Source: Sphingobium sp. EP60837 (GTDB lineage Bacteria > Pseudomonadota > Alphaproteobacteria > Sphingomonadales > Sphingomonadaceae). From it: a DNA stretch of 64,000 nt. The notes below the pieces were generated by a model. The model was not told where the DNA came from. It saw only the letters and a program-made list of their open reading frames with translations, and searched no databases. The DNA is taken from contig NZ_CP015986.1 of the NCBI RefSeq assembly GCF_001658005.1, forward strand, positions 2,233,501-2,297,500. The letters run 5' to 3'. Shown here piece after piece: positions 55,012 through 63,977 of the stretch. Every line of letters begins with the position of its first letter. The stretch's first letter is position 1. The position numbers and the translations under genes are program-made.

Positions 55012-55410
55012 TCACCGCCGCCGGATCAGTCTGTCGATTAGCTGACGATGGGTTTCGTCGCTGCCGCATTCCCTTTCCAGCACGGCCTTGACGCGCTCCA
55101 GATCGGCTTCGGTCAGATGTTCGATGCCGATGAACTCATTGCGCGCGTCCATGCCGGCGCGGATCAGTTCGTCCAGTTTCGCCTGGATGGCTGATCCGTC
55201 GCGGTTCTGGGCGTTCTGGATCAGGAAGACCATCAAGAAAGTGACGATGGTCGTTCCGGTGTTGATGATGAGTTGCCAGGTATCGGAAAAACCGAAGAGC
55301 GGCCCTGTCACGACCCACCCGATGATGACCGTCACGGCGAGAATGAAGGCCAGCGGCTGTCCCGACCAACTGGCGATGCGATGTGCGAAGGCTCCGAAAA
55401 TCCTGTCCAT
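55012..55410 (-). CDS. Low-affinity iron permease family protein
   Basis: A 132-residue membrane protein of the PF04120 type. MDRIFGAFAHRIASWSGQPLAFILAVTVIIGWVVTGPLFGFSDTWQL and IINTGTTIVTFLMVFLIQNAQNRDGSAIQAKLDEL are the family hallmark (two helices). ATG 55410 has a good ribosome binding site (GGGAGAAG). Despite the family name, iron transport by bacterial members is not established. Confidence 0.9.
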   Translation of the reverse strand: MDRIFGAFAHRIASWSGQPLAFILAVTVIIGWVVTGPLFGFSDTWQLIINTGTTIVTFLMVFLIQNAQNRDGSAIQAKLDELIRAGMDARNEFIGIEHLTEADLERVKAVLERECGSDETHRQLIDRLIRRR

Positions 55411-55472
55411 TCTCTTCTCCCGGTGGCGGCCCATTTACCTTGCGTTCAGCCTCTGATTGCCATGGAGCGAGG

Positions 55473-55805
55473 ATGATCACCATATCCTCTCGCGCCTTCG
55501 CGCTCGCCCTTCCTGCCGCCGCGCTGCTGTTGTCTTCCTGCGCCACCGTCTCGCCCGAATCGAAGGTGAGGGCCGGGCTGATCGAGGCGGGGCTTTCGCC
55601 GCGTATGGCGGGATGCATGGCCGAGCGGATGGTGGACCGGCTGAGCCTGGGTCAACTGCGGCGGCTGCAGTCGCTGGCGTCGCTCCGCAAGTCGCACATG
55701 GGTGAGATGACGGTCGATCGTTTCCTCTACAAGGTGCGGGCTCTGGAGGATACGGAGATATTCATGGTGACGAGCAAGGCTGCGATCCTTTGCGCGATCG
55801 ACTGA
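55473..55805 (+). CDS. Small predicted lipoprotein
   Basis: A 110-residue product with signal peptide ITISSRAFALALPAAALLLSSCATVS; the lipobox LLSSC places the lipidated Cys at about residue 23. The mature part is helical (LIEAGLSPRMAGCMAERMVDRLSLGQLRRLQSL). ATG 55473 is chosen since it begins the signal peptide. It is divergent from the iron permease gene. No function recognised. Confidence 0.75.
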   Translation: MITISSRAFALALPAAALLLSSCATVSPESKVRAGLIEAGLSPRMAGCMAERMVDRLSLGQLRRLQSLASLRKSHMGEMTVDRFLYKVRALEDTEIFMVTSKAAILCAID

Positions 55806-55836
55806 ATGAAGTAGCGAATTGAACGCGATTTCGAGA

Positions 55837-55874
55837 AACCATTTTGCAATTTTGCAAAGTGGTTTTGCGAAATG
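55837..55874 (+). promoter_or_regulatory. TTTGCAA-type inverted repeat upstream of sucC
   Basis: A 28 bp near-perfect palindrome (55837-55864) is formed by halves AACCATTTTGCAAT and TTTGCAAAGTGGTT, matching at 12 of 14 positions. A further half-site TTTTGCGAAA follows at 55863-55872. TTTGCAAA pairs are the binding pattern of RamB/PccR-type regulators of acetate, propionate and short-chain acyl metabolism. The location 75-110 bp before sucC suits promoter control. The regulator itself is not in the window. Confidence 0.55.
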
Positions 55875-55947
55875 ATGCTGGCATCGCCAACCCGGCTGTG
55901 CTTTAGGCCCGTCATCAGCTTTTCAGGCGAAAGGACGGCCCGGGCCC

Positions 55948-57147
55948 ATGAACATTCACGAATATCAGGCGAAGGAACTGCTGGCGAAATATGGCGCGCC
56001 GATCGCCGCCGGTTATGCCGCTTTCTCGGTGGATGAAGCCGTCGAAGCCGCCAATAAGCTGCCCGGACCGCTTTATGTCGTGAAGTCGCAGATCCACGCT
56101 GGTGGCCGCGGCAAGGGCAAGTTCAAGGAACTGGCCCCCGAAGCGAAGGGCGGCGTTCGCCTCGCCTTCAACCTGGATGAAGTGAAAGCCCACGCCACCG
56201 ACATGCTGGGCAACACGCTGGTCACGATCCAGACCGGCGACGCCGGCAAGCAGGTCAACCGCCTCTACATCACCGATGGCGCGGACATCGCGAAGGAATT
56301 CTACCTCGCCCTGCTGGTCGATCGTGGCAGCAGCCGCATCGCTTTCGTCGTTTCGACCGAGGGTGGCATGGATATTGAAGAGGTTGCCCATTCGACCCCC
56401 GAAAAGATCCACACCTTCACCGTCGATCCGGCAGCCGGTTTCCAGCCGCACCACGGCCGCTCGGTCGCTGCCGCTCTGGGCCTGACCGGTGAGCAGGCGA
56501 AGCAGGCGGCCAAGGTCGCTTCCTCGCTCTACGCTGCTTTCCTCGACACCGACGCCGAGCAGATCGAAGTCAATCCGCTGGCGCTGACCGAGCAGGGTAA
56601 CCTGCTGGTGCTGGACGCCAAGGTGGGCTTCGACGGCAACGCCATGTTCCGTCACAAGGACATCGCGGAACTGCGCGACCTGACCGAGGAAGATCCGGCG
56701 GAAGTCGAAGCCAGCGAATATGACCTCGCCTACATCAAGCTCGACGGTAACATCGGCTGCATGGTGAACGGCGCGGGCCTAGCCATGGCGACCATGGACA
56801 TCATCAAGCTGAACGGCGAATTCCCCGCCAACTTCCTGGACGTCGGTGGTGGCGCTTCCAAGGAGAAGGTGACCGCGGCCTTCAAGATCATCCTGAAGGA
56901 CCCGGCGGTGAAGGGCATCCTGGTCAACATCTTCGGTGGCATTATGAAGTGCGACATCATTGCCGATGGCATCGTCGCCGCCGCCAAGGAAGTGAACCTG
57001 TCGGTTCCGCTGGTCGTGCGCCTGGAAGGCACGAACGTCCAGCAGGGCAAGGACATTCTGGCCAAGTCGGGCCTGGCGATCGTCCCGGCGGACGATCTGG
57101 GCGATGCGGCGAAGAAGATCGTGGCGGAAGTGAGGAAGGCGGCCTGA
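55948..57147 (+). CDS. sucC: Succinate-CoA ligase subunit beta
   Basis: ATP-grasp subunit of succinyl-CoA synthetase in the TCA cycle. The 399 residues show [32 protein letters not shown] (ATP-grasp), [57 protein letters not shown] and [16 protein letters not shown]. sucD, normally adjacent, is not present in the following sequence; instead etfBA follow, so sucD must be elsewhere. Confidence 0.98.
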   Translation: MNIHEYQAKELLAKYGAPIAAGYAAFSVDEAVEAANKLPGPLYVVKSQIHAGGRGKGKFKELAPEAKGGVRLAFNLDEVKAHATDMLGNTLVTIQTGDAGKQVNRLYITDGADIAKEFYLALLVDRGSSRIAFVVSTEGGMDIEEVAHSTPEKIHTFTVDPAAGFQPHHGRSVAAALGLTGEQAKQAAKVASSLYAAFLDTDAEQIEVNPLALTEQGNLLVLDAKVGFDGNAMFRHKDIAELRDLTEEDPAEVEASEYDLAYIKLDGNIGCMVNGAGLAMATMDIIKLNGEFPANFLDVGGGASKEKVTAAFKIILKDPAVKGILVNIFGGIMKCDIIADGIVAAAKEVNLSVPLVVRLEGTNVQQGKDILAKSGLAIVPADDLGDAAKKIVAEVRKAA

Positions 57148-57182
57148 GGCACTTTCCAGCCATTTAAACAGACACCATGGGG

Positions 57183-57210
57183 CGCAGGCGGGCTTTAAGG
57201 GCCGCCTGCG
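57183..57210 (+). terminator. Hairpin between sucC and etfB
   Basis: CGCAGGCGG (57183-57191) pairs perfectly with CCGCCTGCG (57202-57210) around a 10-base loop. The following bases (TCCTTGTCC) lack a proper U-run, so it may only attenuate or stabilise the sucC transcript. Confidence 0.4.
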
Positions 57211-57258
57211 TCCTTGTCCGCATATGCGGGCGATGGCGTGAAACGAAAGGATGTTGCG

Positions 57259-58008
57259 ATGAAGATCCTTGTCCCCGTGAAGCGGGTCATTGACTATAAT
57301 GTGAAGCCGCGGGTGAAGGCTGACGGCACGGGCGTGGACCTGGCCAATGTCAAGATGAGCATGAACCCGTTCGACGAAATCGCTGTCGAGGAAGCCATCC
57401 GCCTGAAGGAAAAGGGCGTGGCGACCGAGGTCGTCGCCGTGTCTATCGGCGTCGCCAAGGCGCAGGAAACGCTGCGCACGGCGCTGGCCATGGGCGCGGA
57501 CCGCGCGATCCTGATCCAGACCGACGATGAAGTCGAACCGCTGGGCGTCGCCAAGCTGCTCGCCAAGGTGCAGGAAGAAGAAGGCGCTGGCCTGATCATC
57601 CTGGGCAAGCAGGCGATCGATGACGACAGCAACCAGACCGGCCAGATGCTCGCCGCTCTGCTGAACCTGCCGCAGGGCACCTTCGCCAGCAAGGTCGAAG
57701 TGTCGGGTGACAAGGTCGATGTAACCCGCGAAGTCGATGGCGGCCTAGAGACAGTGAAGCTGAACATCCCGGCGATCGTCACCACCGACCTGCGCCTCAA
57801 TGAACCGCGCTATGCCTCGCTGCCCAACATCATGAAGGCGAAGAGCAAGCCGCTCGCGACCAGGGCGCCTGCCGATTATGGCGTCGATATTTCGCCGCGT
57901 CTGGAAACGCTGAAGGTTACTGAGCCCGCCAAGCGTTCGGCTGGCGTCAAGGTCGCCGATGTCGATGAACTGGTCGCGAAGCTCAAGGCTCTGGGAGTTG
58001 CAGCATGA
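57259..58008 (+). CDS. etfB: Electron transfer flavoprotein subunit beta
   Basis: AMP-binding subunit of ETF, which passes electrons from acyl-CoA and other dehydrogenases to ETF:ubiquinone oxidoreductase. [19 protein letters not shown] is the standard start; [16 protein letters not shown] and [20 protein letters not shown] are signature segments. ATG 57259 gives 249 residues; the upstream in-frame extension is not conserved. It overlaps etfA by 4 bp. Confidence 0.97.
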   Translation: MKILVPVKRVIDYNVKPRVKADGTGVDLANVKMSMNPFDEIAVEEAIRLKEKGVATEVVAVSIGVAKAQETLRTALAMGADRAILIQTDDEVEPLGVAKLLAKVQEEEGAGLIILGKQAIDDDSNQTGQMLAALLNLPQGTFASKVEVSGDKVDVTREVDGGLETVKLNIPAIVTTDLRLNEPRYASLPNIMKAKSKPLATRAPADYGVDISPRLETLKVTEPAKRSAGVKVADVDELVAKLKALGVAA

Positions 58009-58937
58009 CGAAAGCGCTTGTCTGGGTTGAACATGAGGGCGGCGCCGTGAAGGACGCGACCCTTTCCGCCGTCACCGCCGCTGCAAAGCTGGGTGAAGTG
58101 CATCTGCTGGTCGCTGGTGCTGGCGTTGGCGGCGTGGGCGAGGCGGCCGCGAAGATTGCGGGCGTCGGCAAGGTCCATGTCGCCGATGACGCGGCCTTTG
58201 GTCATGCGCTCGCTGAAAATGTCGCGCCGCTGATCGTTGAGTTGATGGGCAGCCATGACGCGTTCGTCGTGCCCGCCACCAGCAACGGCAAGAATATCGC
58301 GCCGCGCGTCGCGGCTCTGCTGGACGTGATGCAGATCAGCGACATTCTGTCGGTTGAGAGCGACGACACCTTCACCCGCCCGATCTATGCCGGCAACGCG
58401 ATCGCGACCGTTAAGTCGAAGGACGCGAAGAAGGTGATCACCGTTCGCGGCACCGCCTTCGAGAAGGCGGCGCGCGAGGGTGGTTCGGGTGCGGTGGAAG
58501 CCGTGTCTTCCACCGGCGACAAGGGGCTGTCGAGCTTCGTCGGCGCCGAGATCGCCAAGCAAGAGCGTCCGGAACTGACCAGCGCCAAGGTGATCGTGTC
58601 GGGTGGCCGTGCGCTGAAGGACGGAGAGACGTTCGAGCAGGTGATCTTCCCGCTGGCCGACAAGCTGGGTGCGGCGGTTGGCGCTTCGCGCGCTGCGGTG
58701 GACGCTGGCTATGTGCCGAACGACTATCAGGTTGGCCAGACCGGCAAGATCGTGGCGCCGGAAGTCTATATCGCGGTCGGCATTTCCGGCGCGATCCAGC
58801 ATCTGGCGGGCATGAAGGACTCAAAGACCATCGTCGCCATCAACAAGGATGAGGATGCGCCGATCTTCCAGGTGGCGGACATCGGCCTAGTGGGCGACCT
58901 GTTCAAGGTGGTGCCGGAGCTGACGGAGAAGCTGTAA
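58005..58937 (+). CDS. etfA: Electron transfer flavoprotein subunit alpha
   Basis: FAD-binding subunit of ETF, 310 residues. The C-terminal FAD motif is [39 protein letters not shown], preceded by [24 protein letters not shown]. Overlap with etfB shows coupled translation. It ends the operon, followed by a REP-like element and a strong terminator. Confidence 0.97.
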   Translation: MTKALVWVEHEGGAVKDATLSAVTAAAKLGEVHLLVAGAGVGGVGEAAAKIAGVGKVHVADDAAFGHALAENVAPLIVELMGSHDAFVVPATSNGKNIAPRVAALLDVMQISDILSVESDDTFTRPIYAGNAIATVKSKDAKKVITVRGTAFEKAAREGGSGAVEAVSSTGDKGLSSFVGAEIAKQERPELTSAKVIVSGGRALKDGETFEQVIFPLADKLGAAVGASRAAVDAGYVPNDYQVGQTGKIVAPEVYIAVGISGAIQHLAGMKDSKTIVAINKDEDAPIFQVADIGLVGDLFKVVPELTEKL

Positions 58938-58955
58938 GGGATTTTGCCTTCAGCT

Positions 58956-59039
58956 CCGTTCGGGCTGGCTGAATGCGCCACTTGCCTCATTCAGATGTCC
59001 ATGCCCGCGTGCGCGCTTTGATAGGCTCAGGGCGAACGG
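58956..59039. repeat. REP-like inverted repeat after etfA
   Basis: CCGTTCGGGCTGGCTGA (from 58956) is an imperfect inverted copy of GGCTCAGGGCGAACGG (to 59039). The arm TAGGCTCAGGGCGAACGG shares its layout with the 17315-17338 copy. It sits between etfA and its terminator. Confidence 0.55.
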
Positions 59040-59064
59040 TGGTGAGGGGCTTCCCTTGAAAAGG

Positions 59065-59093
59065 GGGCGCGGCTGATGGCCGCGCCCTTTTTT
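59065..59093 (+). terminator. Intrinsic terminator of sucC/etfBA region
   Basis: GGGCGCGGC (59065-59073) pairs perfectly with GCCGCGCCC (59079-59087) around TGATG and is followed by TTTTTT. It ends just before the stop codon of the decayed minus-strand gene. Confidence 0.9.
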
Positions 59094-59094
59094 G

Positions 59095-59405
59095 TTATTC
59101 GCGGCGGACGTCGTTGCGATTGAGGGCCCGGTCGGCGAGTGCGCCTCCTGCGTAGGGGATGGTGCCTCAGCGTTTTGGGGCCGCCGGGCGATGATGTTGC
59201 CCAGATGTAGCCTGCGATTGCGCCGACTATGGTTCGGCGGTGCTGTCGTGGCCTTGCAATGGTAGCGGTTGTTGGTGTTGGCGAGGACGCGGCCGGAATA
59301 GGCGGGACGGGGCCGGATGGGCGGTCGTAGCTATAGCGGTCGCTTTAGGTGTCGCAGGCGGTTGGTGGGATCGCCAGCAGTGTCGCGGCAAGGCGGGGTG
59401 CGCAT
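59095..59405 (-). pseudogene. Decayed glycine-zipper (17 kDa surface antigen-like) membrane protein gene
   Basis: Reading the minus strand in all frames recovers pieces of one small envelope protein in order. They are a signal-peptide-like RLAATLLAIPPTACDT, then DRYSYDRPSGP, then NNRYHCK, then TIVGAIAGYIWG, and finally AGGALADRALNRNDVRRE followed by a stop at 59095. These match the layout of sphingomonad glycine-zipper proteins (Cys-containing stretch, then VGG-x-AGG helices, then a DRND-type end). At least two frameshifts and internal stops separate the pieces. The adjoining 59406-59623 hold no coding frame that looks real. Confidence 0.6.
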
Positions 59406-59623
59406 TAGATATTCTTCTAAAACTGCGTCACTGACAGGGTAACAACCCCTGGTTGGGATGAGTTGCGCGGGCGGAACGGATCGCGAGGGAGAGCCCTGGC
59501 GCGGGAAATAGTCCACCCGCCGCGGCGCCGCGAAAGGGGGAGGACGCGGGCCGGGCGGGCGGTGGCCAGCGGCCAGAGGGAGAAGCCGCCGGAACTACAA
59601 TATCGTGACGTTGAGCGCCGAAA

Positions 59624-59860
59624 TCAGCTGGCGATGGGCGAGCTGGACGGCGTGTGGCGCGGCGGGGTTGGGGTCACCGCGGGAGACATGTCGCTGCCGC
59701 TCAGGCTGCTGCTGCTGCTGCCTGTCCGGTTGGACAGGTCGCTGCGGGCTTGCTGATAGCGGGAGACGAGGTCTTCCTTGAACTCGGTCAGCTTGCCTTC
59801 GTCATACAGCTTCTTGCCGACGTAACCGGCGATCGCGCCGAAAATCAGGGTACGGATCAT
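59624..59860 (-). CDS. Small hypothetical protein with N-terminal hydrophobic segment
   Basis: A 78-residue protein starting MIRTLIFGAIAGYVGKKLYDEG at ATG 59860, with a short N-terminal membrane-associating helix, a charged middle (LTEFKEDLVSRYQQARSDLS) and a Ser/Pro-rich tail. The upstream part of the open frame is not coding-like. Proteins of this form are common in sphingomonads with no assigned function. Confidence 0.7.
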   Translation of the reverse strand: MIRTLIFGAIAGYVGKKLYDEGKLTEFKEDLVSRYQQARSDLSNRTGSSSSSLSGSDMSPAVTPTPPRHTPSSSPIAS

Positions 59861-59997
59861 TGTGCCTTGCTCCTTACGGGATGTGTCCTGGCAGGGTTTG
59901 CACAGGATAACAGGTGGAGCGGCGTTGGGTTCCGGGCGCTTTTGGGTAATCGACAGGGCGAGCGCAGCAGGCGGCGTGAGGGCACGGGCCCCCTTAT

Positions 59998-60198
59998 TCA
60001 GACCGTCTCCGCATCCTTGGCGGCGGCGGCTGCGGCTTCGCGCCGGGCGCGGTTGGCGTCGGCCAAATCCTGACGATGGGCCATGGTGAGGAAAGCGGCT
60101 TCCGAACGCAGGCAGCGATTGCGCACATTGTCTAGCGAGGAGGCGTCGGCTTCGCTGCGGGCCTGAGCGGCGAGCGCGCGATAGTCGGGATGGGTCAT
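59998..60198 (-). CDS. Small conserved hypothetical protein (66 residues)
   Basis: A soluble, highly charged helical protein (MTHPDYRALAAQARSEADAS...; ends AAAAAKDAETV). ATG 60198 has GGGAG 6 bp upstream. The sequence NVRNRCLRSEAAFLTMAHRQ is the most conserved-looking part and resembles short sphingomonad proteins of unknown role. It lies downstream of the cold-shock gene on the same strand. Confidence 0.65.
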   Translation of the reverse strand: MTHPDYRALAAQARSEADASSLDNVRNRCLRSEAAFLTMAHRQDLADANRARREAAAAAAKDAETV

Positions 60199-60274
60199 GG
60201 GCTTTCTCCCTTCCTGCAAGGCGACGATGGGAGGACCGGACGCCGCCCATCAAAGCGGCGTCCGGCCATTCCGA

Positions 60275-60487
60275 TTATTGGGCGTGCTGGAGGTTCACCG
60301 CCGCCATCTTGCCGCGCTTGTCCTGCTCCAGATCATAGGAGACACGGTCCTTTTCACGCAGCGTGGCGAGGCCAGCGCGTTCCACGGCCGAGATGTGGAC
60401 GAAAGCGTCCGGGCTGCCGTCATCGGGAGCGATGAAGCCATAGCCCTTGTCGGCGTTGAAGAATTTGACGGTTCCGACGATGCTCAT
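60275..60487 (-). CDS. Cold-shock protein (CspA family)
   Basis: A 70-residue single-stranded nucleic acid binding protein. RNP1-like KGYGFIAPDD and RNP2-like AFVHISAV are present in GTVKFFNADKGYGFIAPDDGSPDAFVHISAVERAGL. ATG 60487 is the CspA start; the longer open frame is 5' untranslated sequence. It probably acts as an RNA chaperone. Confidence 0.96.
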   Translation of the reverse strand: MSIVGTVKFFNADKGYGFIAPDDGSPDAFVHISAVERAGLATLREKDRVSYDLEQDKRGKMAAVNLQHAQ

Positions 60488-60678
60488 TGGGTATTCCTTC
60501 TTTCGTGCGGCGCGCCCCGTGTGGACGGGCCTTGCGCTAGAGGGGCAGGGAAAGAAGGAAGTTTGGTGCCGCAAAGCGCCGAAAGACCGTCGATTTGCGA
60601 CTGTAGCAGCGCCCATATGGGCCCCGGGGCGCGGAATAGCAAGGGCTACCCCATCCGCTGGCCGTGATCGGCCAGCCT

Positions 60679-61707
60679 TCAGCCCGATCCATCCAGCGCC
60701 GCAAAGCCGAAAAAGACGTCGCGGGCGCGGGCCGCGGCATCCTCATAGGGGCGGCGCTGCAGGGCCTGCCGCGCGGCGAGCGCGTCTTCCTCCTGCGGCG
60801 TCAGGTCGCGCTCATAGCCGTCGATGTCGTATATGTCGTCGCTTTCATCGCCGTCGAAATCCGGCGGCGCGGGATAGTCGGTGCGCCAGGCTTCCCTTTC
60901 CTCGTCCCACCATATGCCGCGCAGGCGGGCGGCGGCCTGAGCAGGCGGAAGGGTCGCGCGATCGACCGGCGGCAGGCGAAGTTCACACCGGTCATCGAGG
61001 GGGTAGGGCTGAGCCTTGTCGCGCCCGCTCAGCGCCATCCGCGCGGCGACGAAAAGCGCGGCGGACGCGCCCGGCGACAGTGCGGTGGCGGTCTGTTCAA
61101 GGCCAAGCGGCGCATCCGATGAGGCGGCGTCGAGCAGCCCGGCCTCTTCCCCGTCGAGCGCCAGGGGTTCGCCGCCGGGGGACGCCAAGCCGAGGCGATC
61201 CGCCTCCGCCGCCGCCAGTTCCATCGCCTGATCCGGCATCCGCTGCTCCGGGCAGATGAGGTCGAGATAGGCGGCGAAATCCTGCGCCACGACGCGGGCG
61301 AGCGCGGCGTCGGACCCCTCGGGCGGGCTGTCGGCCATGCGGTCGAGGCGCGAGAGCATCGACATGGCGAGGCGGTTGTCGTGGCGGTGGCGGGTGATTT
61401 CGCCTGCGTCCATGTCCTTGCGGATCACTTCCTCATGGCCGGTGAGGGCGCGGGCGAGCAGATCATCGGCGAGGCGCGCGCGCGCGATGAGGATGGCCGC
61501 GTCCCAGCCGAGGCGAAAGGCCGCGCCGTCGCGGCGGATGCGTAAGGCGTAAGCCGAGCGCGTGGTGATGGCGGCGGCGTCGCAGGCCGTGCGGATGATG
61601 CCGGTGGCGGCGAGGGTTTCAAGGAAGGTCCGCTGCCGCGCGGGGCTCCAGCCGTCGGCGCGGATTTGCTGCGCGGGCGTGGGGAGAGGAGGGAATTGGC
61701 AGGTCAT
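60679..61707 (-). CDS. Hypothetical protein with terminase-small-subunit-like N-terminal helix-turn-helix
   Basis: A 342-residue acidic, cytoplasmic protein. The N-terminal WSPARQRTFLETLAATGIIRTACDAAAITTRSAYALRIRRDGAAFRLGWD resembles the DNA-binding HTH of phage terminase small subunits, but the rest is unlike them and no phage genes surround it. The C-terminal 100 residues are acidic (DFDGDESDDIYDIDGY). Proteins with this layout occur singly in sphingomonad chromosomes. Function unknown. Confidence 0.72.
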   Translation of the reverse strand: MTCQFPPLPTPAQQIRADGWSPARQRTFLETLAATGIIRTACDAAAITTRSAYALRIRRDGAAFRLGWDAAILIARARLADDLLARALTGHEEVIRKDMDAGEITRHRHDNRLAMSMLSRLDRMADSPPEGSDAALARVVAQDFAAYLDLICPEQRMPDQAMELAAAEADRLGLASPGGEPLALDGEEAGLLDAASSDAPLGLEQTATALSPGASAALFVAARMALSGRDKAQPYPLDDRCELRLPPVDRATLPPAQAAARLRGIWWDEEREAWRTDYPAPPDFDGDESDDIYDIDGYERDLTPQEEDALAARQALQRRPYEDAAARARDVFFGFAALDGSG

Positions 61708-61824
61708 GGCAAGGCCCTTTTCGTTAGGTGGCTTTGCCGGGAGGATATGTCAGGAGAGGGGTTGTAGGACAGAACAAAATGGGAACATGCGGCGGGGGCG
61801 GTTTACAAATCATGATGGTTGGTG

Positions 61825-61858
61825 TGCCTGGCATCGCCTTTCCGGCGAATACCAGGCA
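61825..61858. other. Stem-loop at the 3' end of the ATPase gene
   Basis: TGCCTGG (61825-61831) pairs with CCAGGCA (61852-61858), with CGCC/GGCG paired inside. It lies just past the stop of the minus-strand ATPase gene. No U-run is present, so it is a transcript-end hairpin rather than a proven terminator. Confidence 0.45.
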
Positions 61859-61866
61859 GTGCGAGA

Positions 61867-63977
61867 TTAAGCCGCTATTATTTCGTTTATGACGCTTATC
61901 ATGCCTTCAGGCCGATAGCCGGTGTCAACCATTCTGGACAAAATCATGTTGCGGAGCACTTCATAGGATATCCCATTCGGGAGCTTGGAAGCATATGCTC
62001 GCAATATATCACGTCCGGGCAAGCGTGCGCGCCAGCTTCCATCTGCGAAGGCTTGTTCGATCTGCTCTCTGGTGGATCGTTCGAACCCTCGGACGGCTTC
62101 ATCAGACAGGGTGCCATCCCGCAGTTTTGACAGGCGATCCAAAGAGCGATCTGCTGCCAACAAAATTTCTCGGGTGAAATCACCTGCGGCCGGATCCGAC
62201 TTTAAATCAATAGATCGGATCAAATGCTGGCTAACAAACTCATTCACACTGTGCCTGACGGCAAACGGCACAGTTTCTCTCGCGGCAGACCGCAAATCTT
62301 CAATTACCTTCTCAGGAGTAAGGGTGTTAGTGGCAGAGAGAGAATTAACCACATGGCAAATAGATTCTTCATGAAGAAGGTAATTTTCTATGTGATACAC
62401 GTTCCAAGTGTATCGTTTTATCGCCCGAGAGGATTCATCTGCTTCTTCAAAACCTTTGTCAACAATAGCAAAGAATGAGGTCTTCAAGTCTCCTCTTTCA
62501 TAGGCGCGATTCAGTACCTCGTGAAGTGCTTTGACCTTAGATTTGTTGCTGCCAGAGATCAGGTTTATTTTCTTACCGATTTCCGGAAACAGCCTTAATG
62601 TCATCGATTGATCAAAATCTGTGTCACCTCCGCCCTCAAAAATGATAGCTTTCCGTCCTGGCTCGTATGTTGCCAAGTCGCCAACGAGATCGGTCAGAGC
62701 GATGTCGACATCTTTTGTCGCGCTAAGAGGCTTTAGCTGATTATACCCGACGACAGGAGTGATGTGGCCCGCTGAATTCTGAAGAGAGACAGGTTGCATA
62801 TGAAAAACGTCAAAGCCGGGCTTCCCCACGGCTTCGCGGAGCAAGGCGTCAGAATGAGAAACGAGCCAAATCTGATTATTCAGCGCCTGACCAAGGTGCT
62901 TGCGGTAGAATTCAGGTAGGTTCCTGATTAGTCTAGGATTTAAGTGTAATTCGGGTTCGTCCAGAAGAATGATGGAGTACTTCGGAGCTGAATTTCGTAT
63001 TCTCAAGTAACCATACAAAATCTCTTTCTCGCCCGCGCTCAAATCATCGAGATCATGCGTCGTTCCGGCGCCGGTAATAACAGGAAAGCTCAAGTTTCCG
63101 TCGGACGTTGGCGTAGGCCCCTTAAATTCCTTATCAGGGAAAAATGTCTGGAACAGCTCCTTCATCGTCTGCGTCATTCCAACATGGCTGGCTTCTCCAC
63201 CAGCCTGTTGTGCGAACATTTCTTTGACGTAGCTTGCCGCAAGCTCGCTTTTGACGTTATTGTATTTGTTTGAATAATTGTAAAGCGCGTGTTGACGTTG
63301 ATGCTGCGATGATCCAAACTGATGTTGACGGCTTGAACCAATTCCCGACCATAATGACGTTGCGCGCCGTGATAGTCGACTACGCCAATTTCCTGCGGTC
63401 GATATGTAGTGAAGACAACAGACAATATCTGAGATGGGTGCAGCATGATGCTGCCACCTACTGGGACCGACACTCGGCCAATAATCTGAGGTTGGGCCAA
63501 CTCGGCAAGCAGAGCAGGGAGTTCTGCCTCAACGCGAGCGCGTACTTCTGGCTCTTTCTCCCGAAACTGGCTCGCAAATAGCGCGAGGCGATAAGCGCCA
63601 AATTGGAAAGCCTCGGGCAATATTGTCCGCCAAATTGCGTCAGTTAACAGTTCAGCCGCGTTTCGCGTAACGAAATTCTTTTCAGAATCTTCTAAACTAA
63701 ACTGACATTCAATCAATATTGGTCTAGTGGGATCATTAAACATCCCCTTCAGGCTTTCACCTGTAGCGTTCGGCGCAATTGAGAACTCGCCTAACCAGTT
63801 CTGCCATTCGTTTTGTTGGTATCCGCCATATACGGACTTCAATAGTCGAATGGCATCAAAAATACATGATTTCCCGGACCCATTTTGCCCCGCTATTATA
63901 ATGGTATCGCCGAGATCTTGAGCAGCAACACGTCGAATTCCACGAAAATTTTCTATTGTTATGCTGTCGATCTTCAT
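61867..63977 (-). pseudogene. AAA/ABC-type ATPase fused to a DUF4435-like TOPRIM domain (PARIS/OLD-like), frameshifted
   Basis: ATG 63977 (ribosome binding site AAGGGGG) starts MKIDSITIENFRGIRRV with Walker A GQNGSGKS (residues 30-37); this frame ends at 63174. The rest is read in another frame to the stop at 61867 and carries the signature LSAGEKE, Walker B IILLDEPELHL, LVSHSD, then a TOPRIM-like EGGGDTD, AIVDKGFEEAD and HIENYLL, the DUF4435 pattern. The frames cross near 63309-63318; one added base would give a 703-residue protein reading through HQRQHALYNYSNKYNNVK. The gene is AT-richer than its surroundings and appears acquired. Either a sequencing error or inactivation; an ATPase-nuclease defence role is inferred. 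Confidence 0.75.
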
